Shown one piece after another: positions 1 through 6,392 of a stretch of 11,791 bases of DNA. Both the position numbers and the translations under genes were made by a program. Numbering within the stretch: position 1 is the stretch's first letter; each line of letters opens with the position of its first letter. This DNA is from Candidatus Lindowiibacteriota bacterium (GTDB taxonomy: Bacteria; Lindowbacteria; 2-12-FULL-62-27). The stretch spans positions 1 through 11,791 of the forward strand of contig JAHFCY010000087.1 in NCBI GenBank assembly GCA_023249255.1, read 5' to 3'. Below the pieces are notes generated by a model, which was not told the DNA's origin, did no database searches, and saw only the letters and a list, made by a program, of their open reading frames with translations.

Positions 1-1001
1 CAACTGATCTTGCGCAGGCCGTCCGCTTCCACGGCGGTGTACGTTGAAGCCGTCGCGCCTGTGATCACTTGCCCGTCGCGGAGCCACTGGTACTGATATG
101 TGATTGTCGGATCGCCGGACCATTTGCCCGTACTGGAAGTGATAGTTCCACCAATTTTTGCGGCGCCGCTGATGGCAGGCGGTTCGGTGTTCACAGGTTT
201 CTCGACAGGTATGGTCACAGACGCAGTTGTCGCCGAGTTCTGTCCCCCGGCGTTGGAAGCTGTGACACGGCAACTGATCTTGCTTAGTCCGTCCGCTTCC
301 ACGACTTTGTACGTCGACGCTGCCGCGCCGATGATCACTTGGCCGTCGCGGAGCCATTGGTATTTGTAGGTGATAGTCGGATCGCCAGACCACTTTCCAG
401 AACTGGAAGTAAGAGTTCCACCGATTTTTGGATCACCGCTGATCACGGGCGGTTCGGTGTTTACAGGCTTCTCAACGGGGATGGTCACAGACGCTGACGC
501 CGCCGTGCTCTGACCTCCCGCATTGGTGGCGGTCACACGGCAACTGATCTTGTGCAGACCGTCCGCTTCCACGACTTTGTACGTCGACGCTGTCGCGCCG
601 GTGATCAATTGCCCGTCACGGAGCCAATGGTATTGATACGTGATCGTCGGATCGCCGGACCACGTTCCTGAACTGGCACTCAAAGTCGCGCTGATTTTTG
701 CGTCACCGGTGATTGCGGGCGATGTGGTGTTCGCGGGTTTCGCGACGGGGATGGATACAGCCGCCGTGGCTGCCGTGTTCTGTCCGCCGGTGTTTGCCGC
801 GGTCACATGGCAGGTAATCTCGTGTAGACCGTCCGCCTCCACGACGTTGTATGTCTGGGTCGTTGCGCCGGTGATTTCCTGCCCATCTCGGTACCATCGA
901 TACTGATACGTGATCGTCGGATCGCCCGACCATGCGCCCGGATCGCAGGTGAGAACGGCGCCGATTTTGGCATCCCCTTTGATCGCCGGTGGCAAAGTGT
1001 T
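1..1001 (-). repeat. 270-bp tandem repeats encoding 90-aa Ig-like domains
   Basis: The motif CAACTGATCTTG on the plus strand recurs at 1, 271 and 541, with a diverged copy at 811, so the period is exactly 270 bp without indels. In the minus-strand frame the units begin at an Asn codon (1001, 731, 461, 191; NT.PP.I.G). Each carries W-SGDPTITY, a core Trp in QYQWLRDGQ, GAT.STY, VEADGL and a core Cys in KISCRVTA.NAGG. Domain 1 also has a Cys in its B-strand position (LTCDPG), so it could form the classic Ig disulfide. Domains 2-4 have Ser there and cannot. The outermost (N-terminal) unit is the most diverged and the inner ones are nearly identical, which suggests recent expansion by duplication. 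Confidence 0.9.
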
Positions 1002-1775
1002 TTCCGGGGAGGCCGCGCCAAAATTCGGCAATCCCGCGATCGCTTCGACTTTGAACGATCTCAAAATGTTTCGGTCGAGGGCGCCGTCGAGGTATTGGTC
1101 GATCATGCCGGATGATCGCACGTCATTTTTAAGAGCGGCCCGGACAGCCGGAGGTTCATCCGAAATAAGAACGGGTCGAGTTTGCCACCGGCCGGCCGAA
1201 CTGTCCGTGACAGCCTCGCCGCCGTCCGGCTGGGACACCGAAAGCCGGGAACCTGTTCCGCCGCCCCGCCCTCGCATGTGCGATGTGCGCGTCACGATGT
1301 CAAACCAATGCTCCTTGCCCCTCTCCATATTTATAGTGGCCGTGACGGCGCCGAACGGAAGCGCCACTTCGGCGTAAACCTCATCGACGCTCGATGCGCA
1401 ACGCAGAATCACTATCCGCGTGGCGTCGGCGAGGTCTAGTCGTCCGTGTTCGTAGATGACGCCCGCGCGCCCTGTCGACCCGGTCGAAACGGCGTCACCG
1501 GGCCCGACACGCATGCCGGAAACACCGGGCGAGACAACAACCGACCCGCGCCGCTGGATTTTCACGTCACCGGAAATTCCGTCGAGGGTACCTTGGAGGA
1601 TTTGCGCCGCGGACGATTCATGCGGGGCAATGGGCAAGAGGAAACAGGCGACCGCGAAAATCAAAATCCGGAGCGGAGTCACGAAATCGCGCGCGTTAGT
1701 CACCAACCATCCATGGAGTCCACCCGTGTGCAGGGCTTCCCTTTTTATAAAATCCGACCGACGGTACAAATCCAT
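1..1775 (-). CDS. Exported FecR-domain protein with tandem Ig-like repeats (3' end outside window)
   Basis: The minus-strand frame is open from an in-frame stop at 1784-1782 to the left edge, giving 591 codons from ATG 1775. Residues 35-51 are hydrophobic (LRILIFAVACFLLPIAP), followed by SSAAQ, a plausible signal peptidase I site. Residues about 60-195 read as a FecR-like domain: a glycine-rich strand pattern with GDVKIQRRG, then GDAVSTGSTGRAGVIYEHGRLDL, then FDIVTRTSHMRGRGGTG, matching the usual 'GD.v.TG...A.l.f.dG..l.l' and 'f.v.T......GT' blocks. From residue 259 come 90-residue Ig-like repeats, three complete and one cut by the edge. Known FecR domains sit in the periplasm or on the surface; the Ig repeats suggest an adhesive or structural surface protein, which is inference. 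The start is uncertain: ATG 1775 has no clear ribosome binding site and lies only about 2 nt beyond the predicted transcription start. TTG 1706, GTG 1703 or GTG 1682 would put the signal peptide closer to the N-terminus. The C-terminus and any anchor are not visible. Confidence 0.85.
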   Translation of the reverse strand, partial: MDLYRRSDFIKREALHTGGLHGWLVTNARDFVTPLRILIFAVACFLLPIAPHESSAAQILQGTLDGISGDVKIQRRGSVVVSPGVSGMRVGPGDAVSTGSTGRAGVIYEHGRLDLADATRIVILRCASSVDEVYAEVALPFGAVTATINMERGKEHWFDIVTRTSHMRGRGGGTGSRLSVSQPDGGEAVTDSSAGRWQTRPVLISDEPPAVRAALKNDVRSSGMIDQYLDGALDRNILRSFKVEAIAGLPNFGAASPENTLPPAIKGDAKIGAVLTCDPGAWSGDPTITYQYRWYRDGQEITGATTQTYNVVEADGLHEITCHVTAANTGGQNTAATAAVSIPVAKPANTTSPAITGDAKISATLSASSGTWSGDPTITYQYHWLRDGQLITGATASTYKVVEADGLHKISCRVTATNAGGQSTAASASVTIPVEKPVNTEPPVISGDPKIGGTLTSSSGKWSGDPTITYKYQWLRDGQVIIGAAASTYKVVEADGLSKISCRVTASNAGGQNSATTASVTIPVEKPVNTEPPAISGAAKIGGTITSSTGKWSGDPTITYQYQWLRDGQVITGATASTYTAVEADGLRKIS

Positions 1776-1783
1776 CTCAATTT

Positions 1784-1811
1784 ATTATCATTTTTGACTC
1801 TCTGTTGTAAA
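1784..1811 (-). promoter_or_regulatory. Candidate sigma-70-type promoter for the FecR/Ig gene
   Basis: On the minus strand TTTACA (1811-1806) and GATAAT (1789-1784) are separated by 16 bp, close to the TTGACA/TATAAT consensus. Initiation would fall around 1777, just ahead of ATG 1775. That would make ATG 1775 essentially leaderless, or place the true start further in at 1703-1682. The region is AT-rich compared with its surroundings. This is motif reading only. Confidence 0.4.
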
Positions 1812-1820
1812 ATGTATAAA
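1794..1820 (+). promoter_or_regulatory. Candidate promoter for mscL-like gene, overlapping the divergent promoter
   Basis: TTGACT (1794-1799) and TATAAA (1815-1820) are 15 bp apart, a short but tolerable spacing. Transcription would start near 1827 and leave a leader of about 60 nt before the ATG at 1886. It overlaps the minus-strand candidate, so the two genes may compete for or share a regulator. Confidence 0.35.
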
Positions 1821-1885
1821 TCGCGTTCCGGTCTGAAGAAACAGGAGCGCAGACTTCAGGACAAAGAAAACAGGAGGATGAACCA

Positions 1886-2194
1886 ATGAGGAATTTTCTC
1901 GATTTTATCCGCAAACAAGGCGTCGTCGGACTTGCGACGGGATTTATTCTGGGCGGCGCGGTGTCGAAAGTGGTCACGTCGCTGGTGAACGACATCATCA
2001 ATCCGGTGCTCGGTCCGGCGCTGGGGGCCGCAGGGAACCTGAAAGAGGCGGCGCTGCAGATCGGCTCGATCAGGATTCACTGGGGCAGTTTTCTCAACAC
2101 CGGAATCGATTTTTTCATTGTTGCGTTGGTGGTCTATTTCGGGGTTCGACTGATCGGGGTTGACCGGTTGGATCAGAAGAAGGAAACGGCATGA
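1886..2194 (+). CDS. mscL: MscL-family large-conductance mechanosensitive channel, short form
   Basis: This 102-residue protein matches MscL. An N-terminal amphipathic segment (MRNFLDFIRKQG) is followed by the TM1 pore helix (about residues 12-40; VVGLATGFILGGAVSKVVTS), an extracellular loop, and TM2 (about 70-91; FLNTGIDFFIVALVVYFGVRL). It ends in the basic DRLDQKKE stretch after TM2. The glycines of the TM1 pore constriction are present (G19, G23, equivalent to E. coli G22 and G26) and the gate Leu is L16 (E. coli L19). E. coli V23 corresponds to Phe20 and D18 to Gly15. The family usually has 130-150 residues; here the C-terminal cytoplasmic helix bundle is absent. The channel sits in the inner membrane and releases solutes on hypo-osmotic shock. 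AGGAGG at 1872-1877, 8 nt upstream, supports the start. Confidence 0.88.
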   Translation: MRNFLDFIRKQGVVGLATGFILGGAVSKVVTSLVNDIINPVLGPALGAAGNLKEAALQIGSIRIHWGSFLNTGIDFFIVALVVYFGVRLIGVDRLDQKKETA

Positions 2195-2292
2195 ATCCGA
2201 AATGCAATCCGCGCGTGGGTGGGGGAATCTTGTGCGAATCAAAATTTCATAGATACGATCATCTGGACGGATAAGACCAAAGGAGGAAGTTC

Positions 2293-2745
2293 ATGGCAAA
2301 AAGAGAAGAAGTTGTTCGTCAGTTGACCAATGCGTTTTGGATGGAATTCGAAACGGTCGTTAACTATGTGTCCATTTCCATCGACCTTGATGGAGTCAGG
2401 GCGGAAGAAATCAAAAAGGCTCTGGCGGCGGACGTCACCGTCGAAATCAGCCACGCGCAATTTTTGGCCAAACGCATCAAGGAACTCGGCGGTCGCGTGC
2501 CGGGATCGATGGAGTTCAAACCCTCGCAGAAATATCTTCAGCCGCCTGAAACCACGACTGATGTCGTGTCGGTCATCGAGGGAGTCATCAAGGCGGAGGA
2601 ATGCGCAGTCGCGCAGTACAACAAGATCATCAAAATGTGCGACGGCATCGATTACGTCACGCAGGATCTGTGCATCCGTCTTCTGGCGGACGAGGAAGGC
2701 CATCGAACGGAATTCATGGGGTATTTGAAAGAGTACAAGAGGTAA
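2293..2745 (+). CDS. Ferritin-like di-iron protein, bacterioferritin type
   Basis: This 150-residue four-helix ferritin-like protein carries a full set of ferroxidase ligands. E18 is in helix A (FWMEFE), E51 and H54 are in EISHA, E102/E103 in KAEEC, and E134 and H137 in DEEGH. E18, E51 and H54 fall at the same residue numbers as the ligands of E. coli Bfr, and E134-x-x-H137 corresponds to its E127/H130. The haem-ligating Met52 of E. coli Bfr is Ile52 here, so haem binding in the usual mode is unlikely. Known relatives oxidise Fe(II) and store iron or protect against peroxide in the cytoplasm. A strong ribosome binding site, AGGAGG at 2281-2286, lies 6 nt before the ATG. It follows the mscL-like gene by 98 bp on the same strand; co-transcription is possible but not shown. 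A rubrerythrin-related or Dps-like role cannot be excluded. Confidence 0.85.
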   Translation: MAKREEVVRQLTNAFWMEFETVVNYVSISIDLDGVRAEEIKKALAADVTVEISHAQFLAKRIKELGGRVPGSMEFKPSQKYLQPPETTTDVVSVIEGVIKAEECAVAQYNKIIKMCDGIDYVTQDLCIRLLADEEGHRTEFMGYLKEYKR

Positions 2746-2824
2746 CCGCCCCGTAATTGTTTCATTAAAAAACATTAATCCGCCGTTCATCTGCCGTTCA
2801 TCCGGCCGTTATAGAATAGGCGGC
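2746..2824 (+). promoter_or_regulatory. Putative arn operon control region with direct repeats
   Basis: This 79-bp gap precedes arnT. GCCGTTCATC occurs at 2782-2791 and again at 2793-2802 (11-bp period), with a decayed third copy GCCGTTATAG at 2805-2814. A -10-like TAGAAT (5 of 6 consensus bases) lies at 2812-2817, about 9 bp beyond the second copy. No good -35 hexamer is present at 16-18 bp spacing. Tandem direct repeats with one-helical-turn spacing replacing a -35 are the known layout of PhoB/OmpR-family activated promoters. Further upstream TTAA occurs at 2765-2768 and 2775-2778. No terminator hairpin for the preceding gene was found here. Confidence 0.45.
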
Positions 2825-4477
2825 ATGGAAACGAAGGATTCTTTTCTGCGCGCGGGACTCTGGGTGGTGCTTGCCCTGGCGGTTCTGCATCTAACGACGG
2901 TTGGAATCCGCCCGCTCTACGATCCGGATGAGAGCAGGTACGGTGAAATTCCGCGTGAGATGCTGGCGACGGGCGACTGGATTGTCCCGCATTTGAATTA
3001 CGTCAACTATCTGGAAAAACCTCCGCTGGCGTACTGGATCACCGCGCTGGGCTACAAGATATTCGGCGTGGGTGAATGGCCGGCGCGTCTGCCGAACGCG
3101 GCATATTATCTGGCTACGTGCGTGATGATTTTCTGGTGGGGCAAATTTTCTTTCGGCCGATCGGCGGCGTTTCGGGCCTCATGGATGTACGCCACGGCGC
3201 TGTTGCCGCTCCTTCTGGGACGGTTTTTGACGCTTGATTTCGCGTTGACGTTTTTTCTGAGCGCGGCGCTGTTTTTGATCGGTCGGGCCGAAACGGGTCG
3301 CGGCGGGACGAAATCGATTTTGGCCGGATGGCTCTGCGCCGGATTGGCGACCCTGGTGAAAGGTCCGGTGGCGGTCGTATTCTGCGTCGCCGCGGTCCTG
3401 GCTTACCGTGCATCGAATCGGATCTGGCCGATCCGCGCCGAATCCCGCGTGGCAGGTCCGCCGATGAAGTGGCACACGGCCGGATTGATTCTGGCCGCCG
3501 CGGTGTGTCTGCCGTGGTTTTATGCGATGAGCCGCCGAGTTCCGGAATTTTTGAGATTTTTCATCATCGACCAGCATTTCCGCCGATTCGGCGGGGCCGA
3601 GCATGCGGCGCCGTTCTGGTTTTACGTTCCTGTGCTGATCGTCGGATTTTTTCCGTGGACCTGGTCTTTTCTGAAAACGTTTATTCCCTCCCGATTCAAA
3701 ATATCGTTTAACGATCCGGTCCTGCGCTGGTGCTGGCTCTGGGCCGGAGTTGTCCTGGCGTTGTTCACGGCCTCGGGCGGAAAACTTGTCCCGTATGTTC
3801 TTCCCCTCTTCGCCCCGATGATGCTGATCATGGCCGCAGAGTTGGACGAAAAAATAGGGCGCGAGACGGTGCGCGCCGCCGCCGGTGTTTTCATTCTGCT
3901 GGCGATTGTATTGGCGATCGTATCGGTCCCGCCGCGCTATGAGGAGGCGCTGGACTGGGGCCGGGCGCCGCTGTCCGTATTGTTCGCAGTCGGCGCGGCG
4001 ATCGCGCTGTGGCTGGACCGCATGGACGGGAAAAAAGCGATTTATATTCCGGCCATCGTCCTGGTTCTGTTTGCGCTGTTTTTGGAAATCGGCGGATCGG
4101 ACCCGGACGCCCACCGCACCGCATATCCCTTCCGCCGCCAGCTTCAGGCGGCCCAAGTGCCGATCATCAGCTACGGAGATTATTTTCAGAGCCTGAATTT
4201 TTATTCGGGCCGGCGGGTGATCGTCGCGAACAACTTTGGCGAGCTCGCATTCGGCGCAAAATTTCCCGGGACTTCGTCGTGGTTCTGGACGGAGGCACAG
4301 GTATCTGATTTGATCGATTCGGACAGCCCGGCACTCATGCTGATGAAGATGGATACATTCCGGCGGTCTTTTCAATCCCGGCCGCAGATCCGGCTGGTCG
4401 ACCAGGCCGCGTCCATCGTTCTGGCGTCCGTGAACGGCGCGGCCCACACATCCTACGGAGGCGAAAAAATTCGATGA
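2825..4477 (+). CDS. arnT: ArnT-like lipid A 4-amino-4-deoxy-L-arabinose transferase (GT-C, PMT_2 family)
   Basis: This inner-membrane GT-C glycosyltransferase has 550 residues, the same length as E. coli ArnT. TM1 (about 10-28) is followed by the first periplasmic loop with PLYDPDESRYGEIPREM (residues 30-46) and LEKPPLAYW (63-71). These acidic DPDE and EKP motifs are the conserved catalytic/metal-binding signature of ArnT and its protein O-mannosyltransferase relatives. About a dozen further hydrophobic segments run to roughly residue 420, followed by a soluble periplasmic tail (about 425-550). Known ArnT enzymes transfer Ara4N from undecaprenyl phosphate to lipid A phosphates on the periplasmic face, reducing binding of polymyxin and cationic peptides. 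Sugar and acceptor are inferred from the arnC, arnA and arnD genes that follow; sequence alone would also allow another polyprenyl-phosphate-sugar donor. Its last four bases overlap arnC (ATGA). The start has only a weak ribosome binding site (ATAGGCGGC). Confidence 0.88.
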   Translation: METKDSFLRAGLWVVLALAVLHLTTVGIRPLYDPDESRYGEIPREMLATGDWIVPHLNYVNYLEKPPLAYWITALGYKIFGVGEWPARLPNAAYYLATCVMIFWWGKFSFGRSAAFRASWMYATALLPLLLGRFLTLDFALTFFLSAALFLIGRAETGRGGTKSILAGWLCAGLATLVKGPVAVVFCVAAVLAYRASNRIWPIRAESRVAGPPMKWHTAGLILAAAVCLPWFYAMSRRVPEFLRFFIIDQHFRRFGGAEHAAPFWFYVPVLIVGFFPWTWSFLKTFIPSRFKISFNDPVLRWCWLWAGVVLALFTASGGKLVPYVLPLFAPMMLIMAAELDEKIGRETVRAAAGVFILLAIVLAIVSVPPRYEEALDWGRAPLSVLFAVGAAIALWLDRMDGKKAIYIPAIVLVLFALFLEIGGSDPDAHRTAYPFRRQLQAAQVPIISYGDYFQSLNFYSGRRVIVANNFGELAFGAKFPGTSSWFWTEAQVSDLIDSDSPALMLMKMDTFRRSFQSRPQIRLVDQAASIVLASVNGAAHTSYGGEKIR

Positions 4478-5430
4478 GCGAATCCATCCGGCCCGAACTG
4501 TCGATTGTCGTTCCCGTCTACAACGAGGCCGCGGGGATTGAAACCTTTTTTTTGAATTTGCAGAGATGTTTGAACGAAGGCGCCCGCCGGCATGAAATCT
4601 GGCTGGTCGATGACGGGTCGATTGACGGATCGAGCCGCATCCTGGAACAACTCGCCGCCTCGCATCCGAACTGCGGCGTGATTTTTCTTGCAAGAAATGT
4701 CGGCCAGCACGGCGCGATCCTCGCCGGTCTTCGAAAATCGCGGGGCGAGATCGTCGTCACCATCGACGCCGACGGGCAGAATCCTCCCGAGGAAATTTCG
4801 AGACTCGCGGACCTCATCCGGGCCGGACACGACTCGGTCGGCACGGTGCGGGAATCCCGGCAGGACAATGTGTTTCGAAAAACGGTGTCGCGCACACTGA
4901 ACGCGATGTTAAGCCGCTCGGCCGGCGGCCCGTGGAGCGACATCGGCAGCATGCTTCGGGCCTACCGACGGGATCTGGTTGACCGCGTGAGCGCCTGCGC
5001 AACATCGCGATCCTTTATCCCCGCGCTGGCGGGCCGCCTTGCGGCCTCGCCGATCGAAATTCCGGTTTCGCACCGGTCGCGGCAAGCCGGCGAGTCGGCC
5101 TATTCCCTCAGCCGGCTTTTCCGGTTGAATTTCGATCTCATGACATCCTACACGCTCCTGCCGGTTCACGCCATTTCGCTGATGGGCGGGATCGTTTCTC
5201 TGGGCGCTTTCGGATTCGGATTGCTGCTTGTTTTCAGAACCTACGTCTGGCACATCGACGATGACACGCACGGCGTTGCGCCGATGCTCGCGGTGATTTC
5301 ATTTTTCATCGGAGCGCTTTTTGTGGGGATGGGAATTTTGGGCGAGTATCTCGGCCGCATCTACATGGAACTTCGGGCCGAGCCCGACTACGTCGAACAT
5401 CGCGTGATCGAACCGCGGGAGAAATCGTGA
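4474..5430 (+). CDS. arnC: ArnC: undecaprenyl-phosphate 4-deoxy-4-formamido-L-arabinose transferase (GT2)
   Basis: The 318-residue protein matches ArnC over its whole length. The GT-A fold begins with LSIVVPVYNE (9-18), then VDDGS (45-49) and ARNVGQHGAILAG (73-85). The metal/nucleotide-binding IDADGQNPPEE (97-107) contains the DxD-type D98 and D100. GTVRESRQDNVFRK (123-136) and SMLRAYRRD (159-167) are ArnC hallmarks. Two C-terminal membrane helices (about 233-257 and 268-292) are followed by GEYLGRIYMELRA. The enzyme acts at the cytoplasmic face of the inner membrane, moving the formylated sugar from UDP to undecaprenyl phosphate. It overlaps arnT by ATGA, and GGAGG at 4457-4461 is a somewhat distant ribosome binding site. 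It ends overlapping the next gene by GTGA. Other polyprenyl-phosphate GT2 enzymes (DPM1 or GtrB types) are less likely given the RQD and LRAYRR motifs. Confidence 0.93.
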   Translation: MSESIRPELSIVVPVYNEAAGIETFFLNLQRCLNEGARRHEIWLVDDGSIDGSSRILEQLAASHPNCGVIFLARNVGQHGAILAGLRKSRGEIVVTIDADGQNPPEEISRLADLIRAGHDSVGTVRESRQDNVFRKTVSRTLNAMLSRSAGGPWSDIGSMLRAYRRDLVDRVSACATSRSFIPALAGRLAASPIEIPVSHRSRQAGESAYSLSRLFRLNFDLMTSYTLLPVHAISLMGGIVSLGAFGFGLLLVFRTYVWHIDDDTHGVAPMLAVISFFIGALFVGMGILGEYLGRIYMELRAEPDYVEHRVIEPREKS

Positions 5431-6392
5431 GCCCCACCGCCGTCGTGTTTGCGTATCAGGAAGTCGGATATCAGTGTATTCAGGTTCTGATCCGGCACGG
5501 GCTTCGTATTCCGCTGGTCGTCAGCCACCGGGACGATCCGTCCGAGACCATCTGGTTTCAGTCTGTGGCGGCGCTGGCTAAAGAAAACGGCATTGAAACT
5601 GTTTTTCCGGAATCGGCAAAGGATGCGGAACTTTTCCAAAAAATTTCGGCGATTTCTCCTGACGTCATTTTTTCGTTTTATTACCGGCAGATCATCCCGG
5701 AATCGATTCTTACCCTTGTCCGGCCGCGCCTTGGTGCGTTCAACATGCACGGCTCGCTTCTGCCGAAATATCGCGGGCGGTGTCCCGTGAACTGGGTACT
5801 TATATATGGAGAGGCGGAGACAGGAATGACGCTGCACGAGATGGTTGCGAAAGCCGACGCGGGTGCGATGGTCGGGCAGGAGAGCGTGCCGATCGAGTTT
5901 GAGGACACGGCGCACACGCTTTACGGCAAATTGACGCAGGCCGCCGCGCGCCTCGTGGAGCGAACCCTGCCGGCAATTTTGGACAAAACGGCGTCGCGCG
6001 TCGCACAGGACGAATCGCAGGCGTCGAAATTCGGCAGCCGCCGGCCCGAAGACGGGGCGATTGATTTTACGCAAAGTTCCGGGCAGATCTACGACTTGAT
6101 CCGCGCCGTGACGGCGCCGTATCCGGGCGCGTTCGCGTTTGTCGACGGGCGTAAATGGATGGTGTGGTGGGGCAGTCCCGATTCAGACACGCGGACCTCC
6201 GCTGCGCCGGGAACCATTCTGGCGTTTGATTCCTCCGGTGGATGCCGGATCGCCTGCGGCGAGGGCGCACTCACGGTTTTGAAATGCGGCTGGGAGCGGG
6301 AGCCGCCGATGGACATACATGAATTTGCAGTGAAATATCCGAACGTGCTGGCTGTGGGCCGGCGCGTCACAGGAAGGGAGACACAGTCATGA
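5427..6392 (+). CDS. arnA: Stand-alone ArnA-type UDP-L-Ara4N formyltransferase
   Basis: The 321-residue protein corresponds to the N-terminal formyltransferase half of E. coli ArnA. It starts at GTG 5427, and TAVVFAYQEVG aligns with the ArnA N-terminus (TVVFAYHDMG), which fixes the start. PDVIFSFYYRQII (78-90) is followed by FNMHGSLLPKYRGR (105-118), with catalytic N106 and H108, and by KADAGAMV (142-149) with catalytic D144; these match ArnA N102, H104 and D140. A C-terminal Fmt-like beta-barrel follows (about 205-310). The reaction uses 10-formyl-tetrahydrofolate to formylate UDP-Ara4N in the cytoplasm, trapping the sugar for ArnC. GGGAGAA at 5417-5423 is the ribosome binding site. The start overlaps the arnC stop and the end overlaps the decarboxylase start (ATGA), so the halves of ArnA are two genes in domain order. 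Confidence 0.9.
   Translation: MSPTAVVFAYQEVGYQCIQVLIRHGLRIPLVVSHRDDPSETIWFQSVAALAKENGIETVFPESAKDAELFQKISAISPDVIFSFYYRQIIPESILTLVRPRLGAFNMHGSLLPKYRGRCPVNWVLIYGEAETGMTLHEMVAKADAGAMVGQESVPIEFEDTAHTLYGKLTQAAARLVERTLPAILDKTASRVAQDESQASKFGSRRPEDGAIDFTQSSGQIYDLIRAVTAPYPGAFAFVDGRKWMVWWGSPDSDTRTSAAPGTILAFDSSGGCRIACGEGALTVLKCGWEREPPMDIHEFAVKYPNVLAVGRRVTGRETQS

Noticed and set aside
1-1001. Direct repeats considered as CRISPR or a non-coding satellite
   Set aside because: Units are 270 bp, contiguous without spacers, and keep an open minus-strand frame with Ig-like residues, so they are protein-coding domain repeats.
1446-1889. Plus-strand open frame of 147 codons running into the mscL leader
   Set aside because: It covers the antisense of the FecR signal peptide and domain, has no ribosome binding site or family resemblance, and spans the divergent promoter region.
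2232-2261. Possible promoter TTGTGC with TACGAT ahead of the ferritin-like gene
   Set aside because: Both hexamers match the consensus poorly (four of six in the -10, weak -35, 18-bp spacing), so it could be chance.
2195-2292. Search for a terminator or small RNA between the mscL-like and ferritin-like genes
   Set aside because: No stem-loop with a T-run could be seen by eye; only the strong ribosome binding site at 2281-2286 stands out.
3179-4693. Long open frame on the minus strand opposite arnT and arnC (504 codons)
   Set aside because: Its product is rich in Arg, Gln and Pro with no recognisable domain, and it lies wholly antisense to genes with clear family motifs. This is the usual GC-rich antisense artefact.
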